From: Fictibacillus phosphorivorans
GTDB taxonomy: Bacteria > Bacillota > Bacilli > Bacillales > Fictibacillaceae
Length of the DNA stretch: 64,000 nucleotides
Reading direction: 5' to 3'
Assembly (NCBI RefSeq): GCF_023715845.1
Contig: NZ_JAMBOR010000008.1
Location: 62,001 to 126,000, forward strand
The translations under genes and the position numbers were made by a program. The notes beneath the pieces are model-generated. The model was not told where the DNA came from. It saw nothing but the letters and a program-made list of their open reading frames with translations, and ran no database searches. Shown in pieces: positions 26,768 to 35,871 of the stretch. The stretch's first letter is position 1; each line of letters begins with the position of its first letter.

Positions 26768-26805
26768 TAAAAAACCCGGCCCATCAACGGACAGTTACCG
26801 AGTTT
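26768..26805 (-). terminator. Terminator-like hairpin downstream of rpmE
   Basis: Minus-strand AAACTCGG pairs with CCGGGTTT (G-U pairs allowed) and is followed by TTTT. The loop is long (18 bases), so it is weaker than the hairpin at 26834. Confidence 0.45.
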
Positions 26806-26833
26806 CAAATCAAATCATATCTATTCTATAAAG

Positions 26834-26864
26834 AAAAAAAGGGCAAGAAAGACTCCTGCCCTTT
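26834..26864 (-). terminator. Intrinsic terminator of the L31 gene
   Basis: Minus-strand GGGCA and TGCCC arms extended by A/T pairs, followed by TTTTTTT, 14 bases after the stop. Confidence 0.75.
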
Positions 26865-26877
26865 TGCTTGCAACAAA

Positions 26878-27123
26878 TTACTTAAGGTTGTATTTCTTCT
26901 TAAAGCGGTCAACACGTCCACCAACATCAGAGAACTTCTGACGTCCTGTGTAGAACGGGTGAGTATCAGAACTTACATCCACTTTGATTACTGGATATTC
27001 GTTTCCGTCTTCCCATTTCATCGTCTCGTTAGAATGTAACGTAGAACCAGAAAGGAAGCTAAATCCGCTTTGAGCGTCAACAAAGATAACCTTCTTATAA
27101 TTCGGATGAATTCCTTGTTTCAT
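26878..27123 (-). CDS. rpmE2: Ribosomal protein L31, zinc-independent type B
   Basis: An 81-residue large-subunit protein. [44 protein letters not shown] and the end [12 protein letters not shown] are L31. There is no cysteine at all, so the zinc ribbon of the ordinary form is absent. The inserted [19 protein letters not shown] segment is the type B (YtiA-like) form. In B. subtilis the gene next to rho encodes the zinc-binding form and the type B form is elsewhere under Zur, so this locus carries the other paralogue. AAGGAGTGA precedes the ATG at 27123; an upstream frame to 27216 has no site. I see no Zur box nearby. Confidence 0.9.
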   Translation of the reverse strand: MKQGIHPNYKKVIFVDAQSGFSFLSGSTLHSNETMKWEDGNEYPVIKVDVSSDTHPFYTGRQKFSDVGGRVDRFKKKYNLK

Positions 27124-27229
27124 GTCAATTTCACTCCTTCTGCCCTGCTTCCTCTGCGGAATCAGAGTTAAATAAACACATAAAAACAGTATAACAGGGA
27201 CAAATCCCATTTGCAACCATACTTTTTCC

Positions 27230-28516
27230 TTAGTTGGTCACTGTTTTAACGCGCTTTGTGGCACCTTTTTTCTCCGACTCAAAAAGCTCAAAAAATTCTT
27301 CATTATTTTCCGTTTTACGCATACGTTTCATGAATTTATCTACGAAATCGAAAGAGTCATCCATCGTCTTACGGATCGACCATAATGCTTCAAGATGATC
27401 TTTTGCGATAAGCATCTCTTCTTTTCTTGTACCAGAACGGCGAATGTCGATCGCAGGGAAAATACGGCGTTCAGCCAGCTTGCGGTCTAAGTGTAGCTCC
27501 ATATTACCTGTTCCTTTAAACTCTTCGTAAATCACATCGTCCATACGTGAACCTGTATCTACAAGAGCAGTAGCTAGAATCGTTAAGCTCCCGCCTTCTT
27601 CGATATTACGGGCCGCACCAAAGAATCTCTTCGGACGATGGAACGCTGCAGGATCGATACCACCAGATAAAGTACGTCCGCTTGGCGGGATAACCAAGTT
27701 ATACGCACGTGCTAGACGTGTAATGCTGTCGAGGAGAATGACAACGTCTTTTTTGTGTTCAACCAATCTCATCGCACGTTCTAAAACAAGCTCCGCCACT
27801 TTTATATGGTTTTCAGGCACTTCATCAAAGGTTGAACTTACAACGTCTCCTTTTACAGAACGCTCGATATCTGTTACTTCCTCTGGGCGCTCATCGATCA
27901 ACAACACAATCAGTTCCGCTTGCGGGTTGTTTGTCGTTACACTGTGTGCGATCTCCTTCAATAAGCTTGTCTTACCTGCTTTTGGAGGAGCGACGATTAA
28001 TCCACGCTGACCAAAACCAACGGGTGCCATCATGTCAATGATACGTGTCGAAATGTTATTGCTTGTTGTCTCCATAACCATTTTCTTTTCAGGATAAAGG
28101 GCTGTCAGAGCAGGGAAATGCACTCTTTCCTTAGCCGTCTCAGGGTCTTCTCCGTTAACCGCATTAACCTGTAAAAGTCCGTAATATCGTTCGTTTTCTT
28201 TTGGAGGACGAACTTTACCCGAAACTTTATCTCCGTTTCTAAGATCAAACCTGCGGATCTGTGACGCAGATATGTAGATATCTTGTGAGCTTGGAGAATA
28301 GTTGATCGGACGCAAGAAGCCGAATCCTTCGTTCGGAATGATCTCCAATATCCCTTCCATGAATGAATAACCATCAAGTTCTGCTTGTGCTTTTAAAATA
28401 GAAAACATTAATTCCCGTTTCGTCAGTTTTCCGTAATATTGAATATTGTATTGTCTCGCAAGCTCATAAAGCTCTTTTAATTTCTTTGTTTCTAATGTAG
28501 CTAAATCAATCCCCAT
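27230..28516 (-). CDS. rho: Transcription termination factor Rho
   Basis: A 428-residue hexameric RNA helicase. It has the N-terminal Rho domain ([19 protein letters not shown]), an RNA-binding cold-shock-like domain with [20 protein letters not shown] near 70, Walker [16 protein letters not shown] near 175, Walker [17 protein letters not shown] near 265 and the Q/R-loop region [21 protein letters not shown]. The length is usual for Bacillus. It lies 107 bases upstream of the L31 gene on the same strand. The region upstream (28517-29318) is gene-poor and contains a recA fragment. Confidence 0.97.
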   Translation of the reverse strand: MGIDLATLETKKLKELYELARQYNIQYYGKLTKRELMFSILKAQAELDGYSFMEGILEIIPNEGFGFLRPINYSPSSQDIYISASQIRRFDLRNGDKVSGKVRPPKENERYYGLLQVNAVNGEDPETAKERVHFPALTALYPEKKMVMETTSNNISTRIIDMMAPVGFGQRGLIVAPPKAGKTSLLKEIAHSVTTNNPQAELIVLLIDERPEEVTDIERSVKGDVVSSTFDEVPENHIKVAELVLERAMRLVEHKKDVVILLDSITRLARAYNLVIPPSGRTLSGGIDPAAFHRPKRFFGAARNIEEGGSLTILATALVDTGSRMDDVIYEEFKGTGNMELHLDRKLAERRIFPAIDIRRSGTRKEEMLIAKDHLEALWSIRKTMDDSFDFVDKFMKRMRKTENNEEFFELFESEKKGATKRVKTVTN

Positions 28517-28673
28517 AGTGACACCACGCTTTTCTTATTTTACTATTTATTGTTGTTGCTGAAATTTTGGGATTTATATACGTTGAATTGGTTTTGGTAA
28601 ATGGAAGGAGTTTAGGGTTTTAAGGTTAGTGGGCTGAAGAAATTTTTATCCTAAATGAATCATACTTCTTATT

Positions 28674-28958
28674 TTAACCACAAATATGTTCTTTAATCAA
28701 GTTATGACAATTCGCCTGCCTAGCCTTCCCTCCGAAAGCGATTTGGACGTCAGCCTCACGAAACGGAGGGGCAACCTTGTTTTTTACTACTTTAATCTTG
28801 GTTTTATTCGCTACCACTTCTGTTCCGTTCTTTACTTGTTCTTTACGCCGAACATCAAGACGAATGGTGGAATAAAACTTTAACGCACGACCGCCTGGCT
28901 GTGTTTCGGGGTTACCACAAAGTTTCTTCCTCCCCCTGTTACGGACGAGCGAAACCAC
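28674..28958 (-). pseudogene. recA remnant (internal fragment)
   Basis: Residues 15-76 of this 94-codon frame are plainly Rec[37 protein letters not shown] and [10 protein letters not shown], the region just after DNA-binding loop L2 (about residues 205-270 of RecA). Similarity stops abruptly on both sides. The 14 codons before GNPET do not match RecA, although a one-base shift would restore INQ-REKVG-like sequence poorly, and the C-terminal third is missing. A short unrelated open frame without a start lies upstream (about 28970-29115). It cannot make a working RecA; the real gene must be elsewhere. Nothing else is seen in 28517-29268. Confidence 0.75.
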
Positions 28959-29270
28959 TGATTATTCTTTTCATAGATGCACGTGTAATACAATTCAGTT
29001 TTGTAAACGTACTCCTAACAAATTCGTCCAGCATGTCGCTCGTGATGTTTTCATAAGACGTTTGATTGTGATTCATGATCGCATCAAACGATAAACGCCT
29101 AACAGCTTTTAAAAAACCCTTACCCCGACAATTTTAATCCACCCCATAAAAAAAGTCCCAGCATCTTTTTTTTACATAAAAACGTTGAATTATCAGTATT
29201 CCCCAACATTATCCGACTAGTCATTTCTTACCTTTTTGCGCCTTTACGCCTCATATCAACAAAAAAAGTT

Positions 29271-29279
29271 TGTTATGAT
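29271..29279 (+). promoter_or_regulatory. Extended -10 promoter for the small membrane protein
   Basis: TGTTATGAT is an extended -10 (TGN followed by TATGAT), 40 bases before the ATG at 29319. No good -35 is visible. Confidence 0.35.
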
Positions 29280-29318
29280 GGTGTAAAGTTTCAAACATTC
29301 AGAAAATGGAGGTGCATC

Positions 29319-29588
29319 ATGCCGCAACCCACACGTTGGATGAAACTATTAAAGATGTGGATTTCGATACCCCGCGCCTATCGGATGGGATTCCTAAACG
29401 TACTCACGTTAGGGCTTCTTGTCTGGTTTTTTAGTCAAGGGATATCAAAGGTCTACGGAATGTTAACAGGTTCATCCACTCTCACGACACCTACGATAAT
29501 CGCAGCACTTATCGCATCTCTCATCATTTTATGGGTGCTTGTAAAGTATTCCAAACAACCGAATAGAAAGGAATCGCCGCCATATTGA
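29319..29588 (+). CDS. Small membrane protein, 89 residues
   Basis: Unrecognised. A basic N-terminus (PTRWMKLLKMWISIPRAYRMG) is followed by two membrane segments, about 26-47 (LNVLTLGLLVWFF) and 58-75 (TIIAALIASLIILWVLV), and a polar C-terminus. GGAGGTG at seven bases from the ATG is a strong site. The stop TGA overlaps a TTG that could start a 24-residue peptide. It lies alone on the plus strand between the recA fragment and glpX. Confidence 0.65.
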   Translation: MPQPTRWMKLLKMWISIPRAYRMGFLNVLTLGLLVWFFSQGISKVYGMLTGSSTLTTPTIIAALIASLIILWVLVKYSKQPNRKESPPY

Positions 29589-29659
29589 TACAAGGCGGGC
29601 TTCCACCTGAGGTTGCCATCACAACGGCTAGATACATCGTCATCGTGTTTGGCTTGTAA
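29585..29659 (+). CDS. Possible 24-residue overlapping micro-ORF
   Basis: A TTG overlapping the previous stop (TTGA) opens 24 codons: MIQGGLPPEVAITTARYIVI then VFGL. AAAGG lies upstream but at a long distance (about 13 bases). A strong terminator starts 10 bases after its TAA. The composition resembles a small membrane peptide. The remaining stretch 29700-30010 has short open frames on both strands (for example a basic tail ending YKRAYKRENG on the minus strand) that I cannot support as genes. Confidence 0.3.
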   Translation: MIQGGLPPEVAITTARYIVIVFGL

Positions 29660-29666
29660 AACAAAA

Positions 29667-29697
29667 AGGATACTGGAAAACCAGTATCCTTTTTGTT
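29667..29697 (+). terminator. Intrinsic terminator after the small membrane protein
   Basis: AAAAAGGATACTGG and CCAGTATCCTTTTT form a perfect 14-base stem with an AAAA loop. Confidence 0.9.
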
Positions 29698-30012
29698 TAT
29701 GTTTATCACCCGTTCTCCCTCTTATATGCCCGTTTGTAACGGTCGAGAGGGCGTTTCAGTGTGTTAAAAATCATTCTTTCTTCTTCATTTCTGTCCTTAC
29801 TGTCATCGAACGTTAGTTCATGACCCCGTGTATCGGATGTGGAAAAGAAAAATAAACAAGAGATAGAAGCAGAAGAGGCATCTACCCACAACCTTCATTA
29901 ATGGTTAAGGGTGAAGCCGTCCTCCCACAGAAAGAAAGAACGGAACCTGTCAAAAAAATCGAAGAAGAATCGTCTGCCCCACTATTCCCATAAACGATCC
30001 ATATAATAGAAA

Positions 30013-30039
30013 GACCGGACGCATTGTCCGGCCTTTTTC
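30013..30039 (-). terminator. Terminator of glpX
   Basis: CCGGAC (30015-30020) and GTCCGG (30026-30031), GCATT loop; TCTTTC follows on the minus strand and CTTTTT on the plus strand, so it may work both ways. Confidence 0.75.
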
Positions 30040-30044
30040 ACCTC

Positions 30045-31013
30045 TTAAGGTTTGATTACTAGATCTGGCTTTTTCTTCAGACTATGTCTGCCGTCGATGA
30101 AACGAACTGTTCCTGATTTTGCACGCATAACAACAGATTGAGTCGTTCCAGTAGATCCGTCAAAGCGAACACCTTTTAATAACTCACCGTCCGTTACACC
30201 TGTTGCTGCAAAGATCGCATCGTCCCCTTTTACAAGGTCATCCATGTATAATACGCGGTTCACGTCATTGATCCCCATCTTTTTGCATCGTGCTAATTCT
30301 TCATCACTTTGAGGAAGAAGCTTTCCTTGAAGCTCTCCGCCAAGGCACTTTAAGGCAACAGCGGCGATTACGCCTTCAGGTGCTCCACCTGAACCGAATA
30401 AAATATCTACACCTGTATCATCGAATGCTGTATTGATCGCAGCGGCCACATCACCATCAGAGATCAGCTTGATTCTTGCACCCGCTTCACGGATATCTTG
30501 AATAATCTGTTGATGACGTGGACGGTCTAGAATAACCGCAACTAAGTCTTCAATATTTTTATTTTTCGCTTCTGCTACTGCTTTTAAATTATCAATAACA
30601 GGTGCGTCGATGTCGATTTTCCCTACGCTCTCACGTCCGACTGCAATTTTGTCCATATACATGTCAGGTGCGTGAAGCAAGTTTCCATGGTCAGCAACCG
30701 CCAGAACAGCTAGTGCGTTCCATGTTCCAGATGCCACGATGTTTGTCCCTTCAAGCGGGTCAACGGCAACATCTACGCGTGGCCCATAGCCCGTTCCCAG
30801 CTTTTCACCGATATAGAGCATAGGCGCTTCGTCCATTTCTCCTTCACCGATCACAACCGTTCCTTTCATAGGAACCGTGTCAAAAACATTTCTCATAGCT
30901 GTTGTTGCTGCATCATCTGCTTCGTCTTTCTTGCCTCTTCCCATCCAGCGTGCTGATGCTAGAGCTGCCGCTTCTGTTACACGAACAAGCTCCATTGATA
31001 AACTTCTCTCCAT
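30045..31013 (-). CDS. glpX: Fructose-1,6-bisphosphatase class II
   Basis: Gluconeogenic phosphatase, 322 residues. The metal-binding motifs are [15 protein letters not shown] near 55 and [16 protein letters not shown] near 82; [12 protein letters not shown] and [21 protein letters not shown] follow. The substrate-binding region [20 protein letters not shown] lies near 255. The length is typical of GlpX. GGGGAGGGGA precedes the ATG. Its position between rho and murA matches B. subtilis. Together with fba at 33546 it supports sugar synthesis from three-carbon precursors. Confidence 0.95.
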   Translation of the reverse strand: MERSLSMELVRVTEAAALASARWMGRGKKDEADDAATTAMRNVFDTVPMKGTVVIGEGEMDEAPMLYIGEKLGTGYGPRVDVAVDPLEGTNIVASGTWNALAVLAVADHGNLLHAPDMYMDKIAVGRESVGKIDIDAPVIDNLKAVAEAKNKNIEDLVAVILDRPRHQQIIQDIREAGARIKLISDGDVAAAINTAFDDTGVDILFGSGGAPEGVIAAVALKCLGGELQGKLLPQSDEELARCKKMGINDVNRVLYMDDLVKGDDAIFAATGVTDGELLKGVRFDGSTGTTQSVVMRAKSGTVRFIDGRHSLKKKPDLVIKP

Positions 31014-31061
31014 AATGTGGTCCCCTCCCCAAACTTAAAACGCTTACATATTTATCCTTAA

Positions 31062-31090
31062 GAAAAATCACCGGTTGGGTGATTTCTCTT
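31062..31090 (-). terminator. Terminator of murA
   Basis: AAATCACC (31065-31072) and GGTGATTT (31078-31085) form an 8-base stem; T-rich on both sides. Confidence 0.75.
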
Positions 31091-31098
31091 TTTTACAC

Positions 31099-32391
31099 TT
31101 ATGAGTTCTTCATTTCTTCCATTTCTTCTACATCCATATTTTCACGCCACACTTTAGCTCCAAGTCCTTTTAACTTTTCTACTAAAGATTCGTAGCCGCG
31201 GTCAATATGCTCAAGGCCTGAAATCTCCGTAACACCTTCAGCCATGAGACCGGCTACAACAAGCGCTGCCCCTGCTCGAAGGTCAGAAGCTTTTACTTTT
31301 GCCCCTTCAAGCTTTGCTGGCCCATTTATTATAGCAGAACGGCCTTCAACTTTCACATTCGCTCCCATTCGGCGAAGTTCGTCGATATGTTTAAAGCGTG
31401 CACTGTAGATCGTATCTGTTACAATGCTCGTGCCTTCTGAGCTTGTTAAAAGCGATGTGAACGGCTGTTGAAGATCTGTCGGGAACCCTGGATAAACGAG
31501 CGTTTTGATATCGACGCTCTTTAGAGGGTCACTCCCTCGATAAACAAGAATTTGATCGTCTTTCGTTTCGATGAAAACGCCCATTTCTCTAAGCTTGGCG
31601 ATCAGTGATTCTAAATGCAGCGGAATAACGTTATCGATTAAAACCTGCTGCCCCATGGAAGCTGCTAAGATCATGTACGTTCCGGCTTCGATACGGTCTG
31701 GAATGATAGAGTGACGGCATCCGTGCATCTTTTCGACACCATCGATACGAATGACGTCTGTTCCTGCTCCTTTGATCTTTGCACCCATGCTCGTTAAGAG
31801 CGTAGCTACATCGATAATTTCAGGTTCTTTCGCTGCATTCTCAATAATCGTCTGCCCTTTTGCTCTTACTGCTGCAAGCATGATATTGATCGTTGCTCCC
31901 ACACTTACAACATCCAGGTAAATGCGTGCGCCAACAAGCTCATCTGCGCGTAGATAGATCGCACCTTGCTCGTTCGTCACTTTTGCACCAAGCGCTTCAA
32001 AGCCTTTGATGTGCTGGTCGATCGGACGTGGTCCAAGGTTGCACCCACCTGGCAAGCCGATTACCGCTTTTTTAAAACGCCCAAGCATCGCACCCATCAA
32101 GTAGTAAGAGGCACGAAGCTTTTTTACCTTTCCGCTCGGAAGAGGCATCGCAATCATCTTTTCAGGGTTAACCGTAAGCGACTGATATTCATCCAGGTAA
32201 GCTTCTCCCCCGATTTCCTCTAACAAATCACGCAGGATACGAACATCTGATATGTTAGGCAAACCTTCAATGGTAACGGTTGATTCTGCTAATATCGTAG
32301 CGGGGATTAAAGCCACCGCACTGTTTTTCGCTCCGCTTACTTGGACCGTTCCTTCTAGAGGATAGCCCCCTTCAATCATCAGTTTTTCCAT
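31099..32391 (-). CDS. murAB: UDP-N-acetylglucosamine 1-carboxyvinyltransferase
   Basis: First committed step of peptidoglycan synthesis: adds enolpyruvate from PEP to UDP-GlcNAc. The 430-residue protein starts [20 protein letters not shown] with [13 protein letters not shown]. The active-site cysteine is in [16 protein letters not shown] (about residue 117), so it should be fosfomycin-sensitive. [15 protein letters not shown] and [13 protein letters not shown] are also present. The position before glpX matches the second B. subtilis paralogue (murAB, also murZ). AAAGGAG precedes the ATG. An acidic tail ([12 protein letters not shown]) extends the C-terminus slightly. Confidence 0.92.
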   Translation of the reverse strand: MEKLMIEGGYPLEGTVQVSGAKNSAVALIPATILAESTVTIEGLPNISDVRILRDLLEEIGGEAYLDEYQSLTVNPEKMIAMPLPSGKVKKLRASYYLMGAMLGRFKKAVIGLPGGCNLGPRPIDQHIKGFEALGAKVTNEQGAIYLRADELVGARIYLDVVSVGATINIMLAAVRAKGQTIIENAAKEPEIIDVATLLTSMGAKIKGAGTDVIRIDGVEKMHGCRHSIIPDRIEAGTYMILAASMGQQVLIDNVIPLHLESLIAKLREMGVFIETKDDQILVYRGSDPLKSVDIKTLVYPGFPTDLQQPFTSLLTSSEGTSIVTDTIYSARFKHIDELRRMGANVKVEGRSAIINGPAKLEGAKVKASDLRAGAALVVAGLMAEGVTEISGLEHIDRGYESLVEKLKGLGAKVWRENMDVEEMEEMKNS

Positions 32392-32527
32392 GGTAAACTC
32401 CTTTCAGTAAGAGTCACAAAGACCATCGTAATTGTGAATATATTACCAGTTTCGTTAATTTTATTATTTACCAAAATTTTCTTTGCCATGTATTATTTTG
32501 GTAGTCAGTTGAACATTGTTGAGAGAT

Positions 32528-32608
32528 GTTGATTTCCACTTCAGGATACTCGCTTGCAGGGCGTGCGGTGAGCCTGCAGGAGTCTCGCACCTTACGTTCC
32601 AATCAACT
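32528..32608 (+). repeat. GC-rich dispersed palindromic repeat, copy R1
   Basis: It begins GTTGATTTCCACTTCAGG and ends GTTCCAATCAACT, so the ends are inverted repeats; the centre has GCGTGCGGTGAGCC and GGAGTCTCGCACC. It shares these with R2 (37874-37969), R3 (42578-42706) and R4 (47722-47852). It lies between murA and tal, two minus-strand genes. The rest of 32392-32651 holds nothing else I recognise. Confidence 0.85.
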
Positions 32609-32651
32609 ATTCGGAGAAGCTACCTAAAAAACGTTCAACAATAAACTATAA

Positions 32652-33302
32652 TTATTTCTTGTTAGCCGCTTCCCAATCAGCTAGGAATTTTTCGATTCCT
32701 TGGTCTGTTAATGGGTGCTTTACTAGTCCTTTGATTACGTTTGGTGGGATCGTTGCGATATGAGCTCCGCGGATTGCTGCTTCTGTTACGTGAACAGGGT
32801 GGCGGATCGATGCTGCAATGATCTCCGTTGGAATCTCATGAATCGCAAAAATTTGCGCTACTTGTGAGATAAGCTCTAATCCATCTTGACCGATATCATC
32901 TAAGCGCCCTAGGAACGGCGATACATATGTAGCACCAGCACGTGCAGCTAGCAATGCTTGGTTCGCATTAAAGATAAGCGTCACGTTCGTCTTTATGTTT
33001 TCATCAGAAAAAGTTTTAACAGCTTTCAGACCATCAAGCGTCATTGGGACTTTTACCGTAATATTAGGCGCGATCTTCGCTAATTCACGGCCCTCTTCTA
33101 CCATTTCTTCATAAGAAGTTCCGATCACCTCAGCACTAACTGAACCCGGTACAAGATTTGTAATTTCCTTTAAGCGTTCATGGAAATCAACGCCTTTTTC
33201 TTTTGCTACTAAAGATGGGTTTGTTGTTACTCCAGATAAAATGCCCAGGTCATAGGCTTCTTTAATATCCTCAATGTTTGCTGTATCAATAAAGAATTTC
33301 AA
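32652..33302 (-). CDS. tal: Transaldolase (short form, TalB/TalC-like)
   Basis: Pentose phosphate pathway aldolase-type enzyme, 216 residues, of the short transaldolase/fructose-6-phosphate aldolase subfamily. It starts [20 protein letters not shown], and [12 protein letters not shown] follows. The Schiff-base lysine is in [16 protein letters not shown] (about residue 85). [25 protein letters not shown]-type sequence and [16 protein letters not shown] follow. The start is TTG at 33302, with AGGAG eight bases upstream; an earlier in-frame GTG (33311) overlaps that site. It corresponds to B. subtilis ywjH and lies downstream of fba. Confidence 0.92.
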   Translation of the reverse strand: MKFFIDTANIEDIKEAYDLGILSGVTTNPSLVAKEKGVDFHERLKEITNLVPGSVSAEVIGTSYEEMVEEGRELAKIAPNITVKVPMTLDGLKAVKTFSDENIKTNVTLIFNANQALLAARAGATYVSPFLGRLDDIGQDGLELISQVAQIFAIHEIPTEIIAASIRHPVHVTEAAIRGAHIATIPPNVIKGLVKHPLTDQGIEKFLADWEAANKK

Positions 33303-33418
33303 AACAATCACTCCTGTTTTTTTAGGTTTCTCGTTCGTTTATATTCTTTTATAACACACACTTCTTCATACACGTTAGTATTGCGCTTACATTTTACGGT
33401 TTAACTTGCAACATAAAT

Positions 33419-33441
33419 AATCGACTACTCATAAGTCGATT
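33419..33441 (-). promoter_or_regulatory. Leader hairpin upstream of tal
   Basis: AATCGACT and AGTCGATT form a perfect 8-base stem with a 7-base loop and are followed by ATTTATG on the minus strand. A TATAAT at 33471-33466 sits inside a second palindrome (ACACTATTATAGTGT, 33461-33475). A transcript from there would carry the hairpin 117 bases before the tal start. Purpose unknown. Confidence 0.35.
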
Positions 33442-33479
33442 AAACAACCTGTCACGTTACACACTATTATAGTGTAAAT

Positions 33480-33508
33480 GAAACCGCCTATGATGTATAG
33501 GCGGTTTC
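33480..33508 (-). terminator. Hairpin downstream of fba
   Basis: GAAACCGCCTA and TAGGCGGTTTC are perfect 11-base arms. The T-run is interrupted (TTTCATTT), so termination may be partial, allowing read-through into tal. Confidence 0.6.
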
Positions 33509-33545
33509 AAAGAAAGGTTCATATTAGTCTTATTTGACCAGGAAA

Positions 33546-34409
33546 TTACGCTTTGTTGGAAGAACCAAACTCACGCATTTTTCCTGCTACTGTTGCTTGA
33601 ATCGCATCGCGAGCAGCAGTCAAGTATTTACGTGGATCGTACTTGTCTGGGTTAGCTCCGATATATTCTTTAACAGCTTTATGTGAAGCGATTTGGTTTT
33701 CTGTGTTTACGTTGATTTTAGCCGTTCCTAAAGAGATCGCTTTTTGGATGTCTTTTGTTGGAATACCAGTACCACCGTGAAGAACTAGAGGTACACCAGT
33801 TAGTTCCATTACTTCTTTCATGCGGTCGAATCCAAGGTTAGGCTCACCTTTGTAAGGTCCGTGAACAGAACCAAGTGCAGGTGCGAAACAGTCAACTCCT
33901 GTTTCACGAACTAGCTGATCACACTCAGATGGAACAGCGTATGCAGCTTCAGCATCATCAACGATTAGATCGTCTTCTTGTCCACCGATACGGCCAAGTT
34001 CTGCCTCAACAGAAACACCGTGGATGTGAGCAAGCTCAACTACTTTTTTCGTTAACGCGATGTTTTCTTCTAAAGGATGATGAGAACCATCGATCATAAC
34101 AGATGTGAAACCTGCATGAATCGCTTCAGCACATTTTTCAAAGCTTGAACCATGGTCTAAGTGAATCGCTACAGGAACTGTGATTTTGTATTCTTCCATA
34201 AGTGCTTTTACCATAGCTACAGTCAGCTTGAATCCACCCATATAACGAGCAGCACCTTCAGAAACACCAAGAATTACTGGTGAGTTCTCTTCTTGTGCAG
34301 CTTTAAGTATAGCTTGAGTAAACTCAAGGTTGTTCAAGTTGAATTGACCAACTGCATAATTTTCCGCTTTTGCTTTTTCAAGCATTTCCTTCATTGAAAC
34401 TAAAGGCAT
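33546..34409 (-). CDS. fbaA: Fructose-bisphosphate aldolase class II
   Basis: Glycolytic and gluconeogenic zinc aldolase, 287 residues. The catalytic Asp and zinc His lie in [23 protein letters not shown]-type sequence (about 78-100); further zinc ligands are in [27 protein letters not shown] and [17 protein letters not shown]. The ATG at 34409 has AAAGGAGG upstream; the frame stays open to 34520 without homology. It follows spo0F on the same strand, as in B. subtilis, but has its own promoter. Confidence 0.96.
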   Translation of the reverse strand: MPLVSMKEMLEKAKAENYAVGQFNLNNLEFTQAILKAAQEENSPVILGVSEGAARYMGGFKLTVAMVKALMEEYKITVPVAIHLDHGSSFEKCAEAIHAGFTSVMIDGSHHPLEENIALTKKVVELAHIHGVSVEAELGRIGGQEDDLIVDDAEAAYAVPSECDQLVRETGVDCFAPALGSVHGPYKGEPNLGFDRMKEVMELTGVPLVLHGGTGIPTKDIQKAISLGTAKINVNTENQIASHKAVKEYIGANPDKYDPRKYLTAARDAIQATVAGKMREFGSSNKA

Positions 34410-34463
34410 GTTACATGTCCTCCTTTGGATATTGGCACGAGCAGACCAACTACGTTTTTGTAT

Positions 34464-34492
34464 TGTATATTGCTGAAATGCATAAACAGCAA
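34464..34492 (-). promoter_or_regulatory. Likely fba promoter
   Basis: Minus strand TTGCTG (34492-34487), exactly 17 bases, TATACA (34469-34464). The predicted leader is about 47 bases. Confidence 0.45.
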
Positions 34493-34661
34493 AAAGAAGC
34501 CATTTTAGTTTACCTTTCATGGCGACTTGCTAAACATTTCATAATGCTCATTTTACATTCTAGTATAGCATACCAATATCGCCCGGAAACCGCAACACAT
34601 CAACGTTTTCGAGGTGTAAACGCTACCATCGGCGACACGTCGGGCTTTAAAAGATTTTTTC

Positions 34662-35036
34662 TTAGGATGGAGCATTTAATGGAAGTTCTTTCCTTACAGC
34701 AGCTCGGATCTCATCAATATCAAACGGTTTTGCAAAATGAGTAATCGCTCCGAGTTTCATGGCTTCATGGATCATGTCCAACTCACCATAAGCAGTCATG
34801 ATAATAACTTGAATCGTTTCATCATGTTTCTTCACACGGCGAAGGATCTCCAGTCCATCCATTCCCGGGATTTTCATATCTAAAATAACAAGATCAGGAC
34901 GGTCCTTCTCCACAATTGAAAGAGCTTGTACTCCATTAGCAGCCTGATACGTCTTGTATCCTTCTTTTTGGAAGATTTCATTTAAAAGAATTCTAATCCC
35001 ATATTGATCGTCTACAATTAAAATTTTCCCGCTCAT
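34662..35036 (-). CDS. spo0F: Sporulation phosphorelay response regulator
   Basis: Single-domain receiver, 124 residues, that takes phosphate from sporulation kinases and passes it to Spo0B. The phosphoacceptor Asp54 lies in [14 protein letters not shown], the acidic pocket in [15 protein letters not shown], the conserved Thr in [12 protein letters not shown] and the Lys in [14 protein letters not shown]. The sequence is very close to that of B. subtilis Spo0F. GAGGTGA precedes the ATG. The PAS kinases at 8033 and 62339 are candidate donors. A SigH-type promoter lies upstream. Confidence 0.97.
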   Translation of the reverse strand: MSGKILIVDDQYGIRILLNEIFQKEGYKTYQAANGVQALSIVEKDRPDLVILDMKIPGMDGLEILRRVKKHDETIQVIIMTAYGELDMIHEAMKLGAITHFAKPFDIDEIRAAVRKELPLNAPS

Positions 35037-35087
35037 TATTGCTCACCTCATCTGAGTTCATTTGCAAATCAACTTTATCTCTATGTA

Positions 35088-35114
35088 TTTCTATATATCC
35101 AAAGAATTTCCTGC
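35088..35114 (-). promoter_or_regulatory. SigH-type promoter of spo0F
   Basis: Minus strand GCAGGAAAT (35114-35106), 11 bases, ATAGAAA (35094-35088). This fits RNAGGAWWW-N11/12-RNNGAAT except for the final base. spo0F is SigH-dependent in B. subtilis, so the match is expected. No clear Spo0A box was found. Confidence 0.6.
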
Positions 35115-35207
35115 TATCATCCATGAAATGTCATGTTAATTTCAGTATACTAAACAAAAGAACGATTTTGCGATAAATTATTTTTCGTGGCAAAAGGAGT
35201 ACATGTA

Positions 35208-35750
35208 ATGCTTAAAATATTTTCAACACAAGTTTCTGGATTATTAAAAGCGATATCTGATAAAGAAGAACAATCCATCGAAGAGGCTTCCCGTCTGCTT
35301 GCCCATTCGGTTTTATCTGAAGGGACCGTTTATTTCAAGGGTTTCGGCGAAATGGAAGCTGTGGTGAGTGAAGCACTGTTTGGTGAAAATAAATTCCGTC
35401 GCGGCTCGGCTTTTGTGGAGGGAAGTTTTGATGAATTGCTTCCCGTAGATAGCGTTGTGGTGGCTTCACGCTTCCTAGACGATGAAGAAGCGGTGACTTT
35501 TTGTAAAAAGATAAAAGAACATACGGATTGTCATGTAATTTTGCTAGGTGGCCGCAAAAAAGAAGCTGAAAATGAAACAGAACTGGATTCTTCCGTAGAT
35601 ATTGTGATCGACTCGAAGGCTGTTCGAGGTTTAGTTCCGCTCGACGATGGTTCACGCATAGGATTTCCGTCCGGATTAACCACTTTATTTGCTTATTACG
35701 CACTCTTTTTAACAACGGAGGAAATTTTAGAAGAATATGATGAAGAATAA
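35208..35750 (+). CDS. ywjG: YwjG family protein (DUF2529)
   Basis: A 180-residue soluble protein of unknown function, conserved beside pyrG and spo0F in Bacillus. The fold looks SIS-like: KGFGEMEAVVSEALFG, PVDSVVVASRFLDDEEAV, CHVILLGGRKKEAEN and VDIVIDSKAVRGLVPLDDG. A GTG at 35187 opens the frame, but AAAAGGAG fits the ATG at 35208. It is transcribed away from spo0F and towards pyrG. Confidence 0.85.
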   Translation: MLKIFSTQVSGLLKAISDKEEQSIEEASRLLAHSVLSEGTVYFKGFGEMEAVVSEALFGENKFRRGSAFVEGSFDELLPVDSVVVASRFLDDEEAVTFCKKIKEHTDCHVILLGGRKKEAENETELDSSVDIVIDSKAVRGLVPLDDGSRIGFPSGLTTLFAYYALFLTTEEILEEYDEE

Positions 35751-35755
35751 GATGA

Positions 35756-35780
35756 AGTCTGGCTGTGCGCCAGTCTTTTC
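35756..35780 (+). terminator. Terminator of ywjG
   Basis: CTGGC and GCCAG arms with flanking partial pairing, followed by TCTTTTCTTTG. Confidence 0.6.
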
Positions 35781-35871
35781 TTTGTTTTTAAAGCATCTTA
35801 TAAAATTCGATGCACTCACACATTTTACCTTTTTATCCCATCAGATGTGCATCTCACACGGACATCATCAA

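Noticed and set aside
29706-29891. Minus-strand frame ending YKRAYKRENG
   Set aside because: The basic tail looks protein-like, but there is no good start or ribosome binding site and I do not recognise it.
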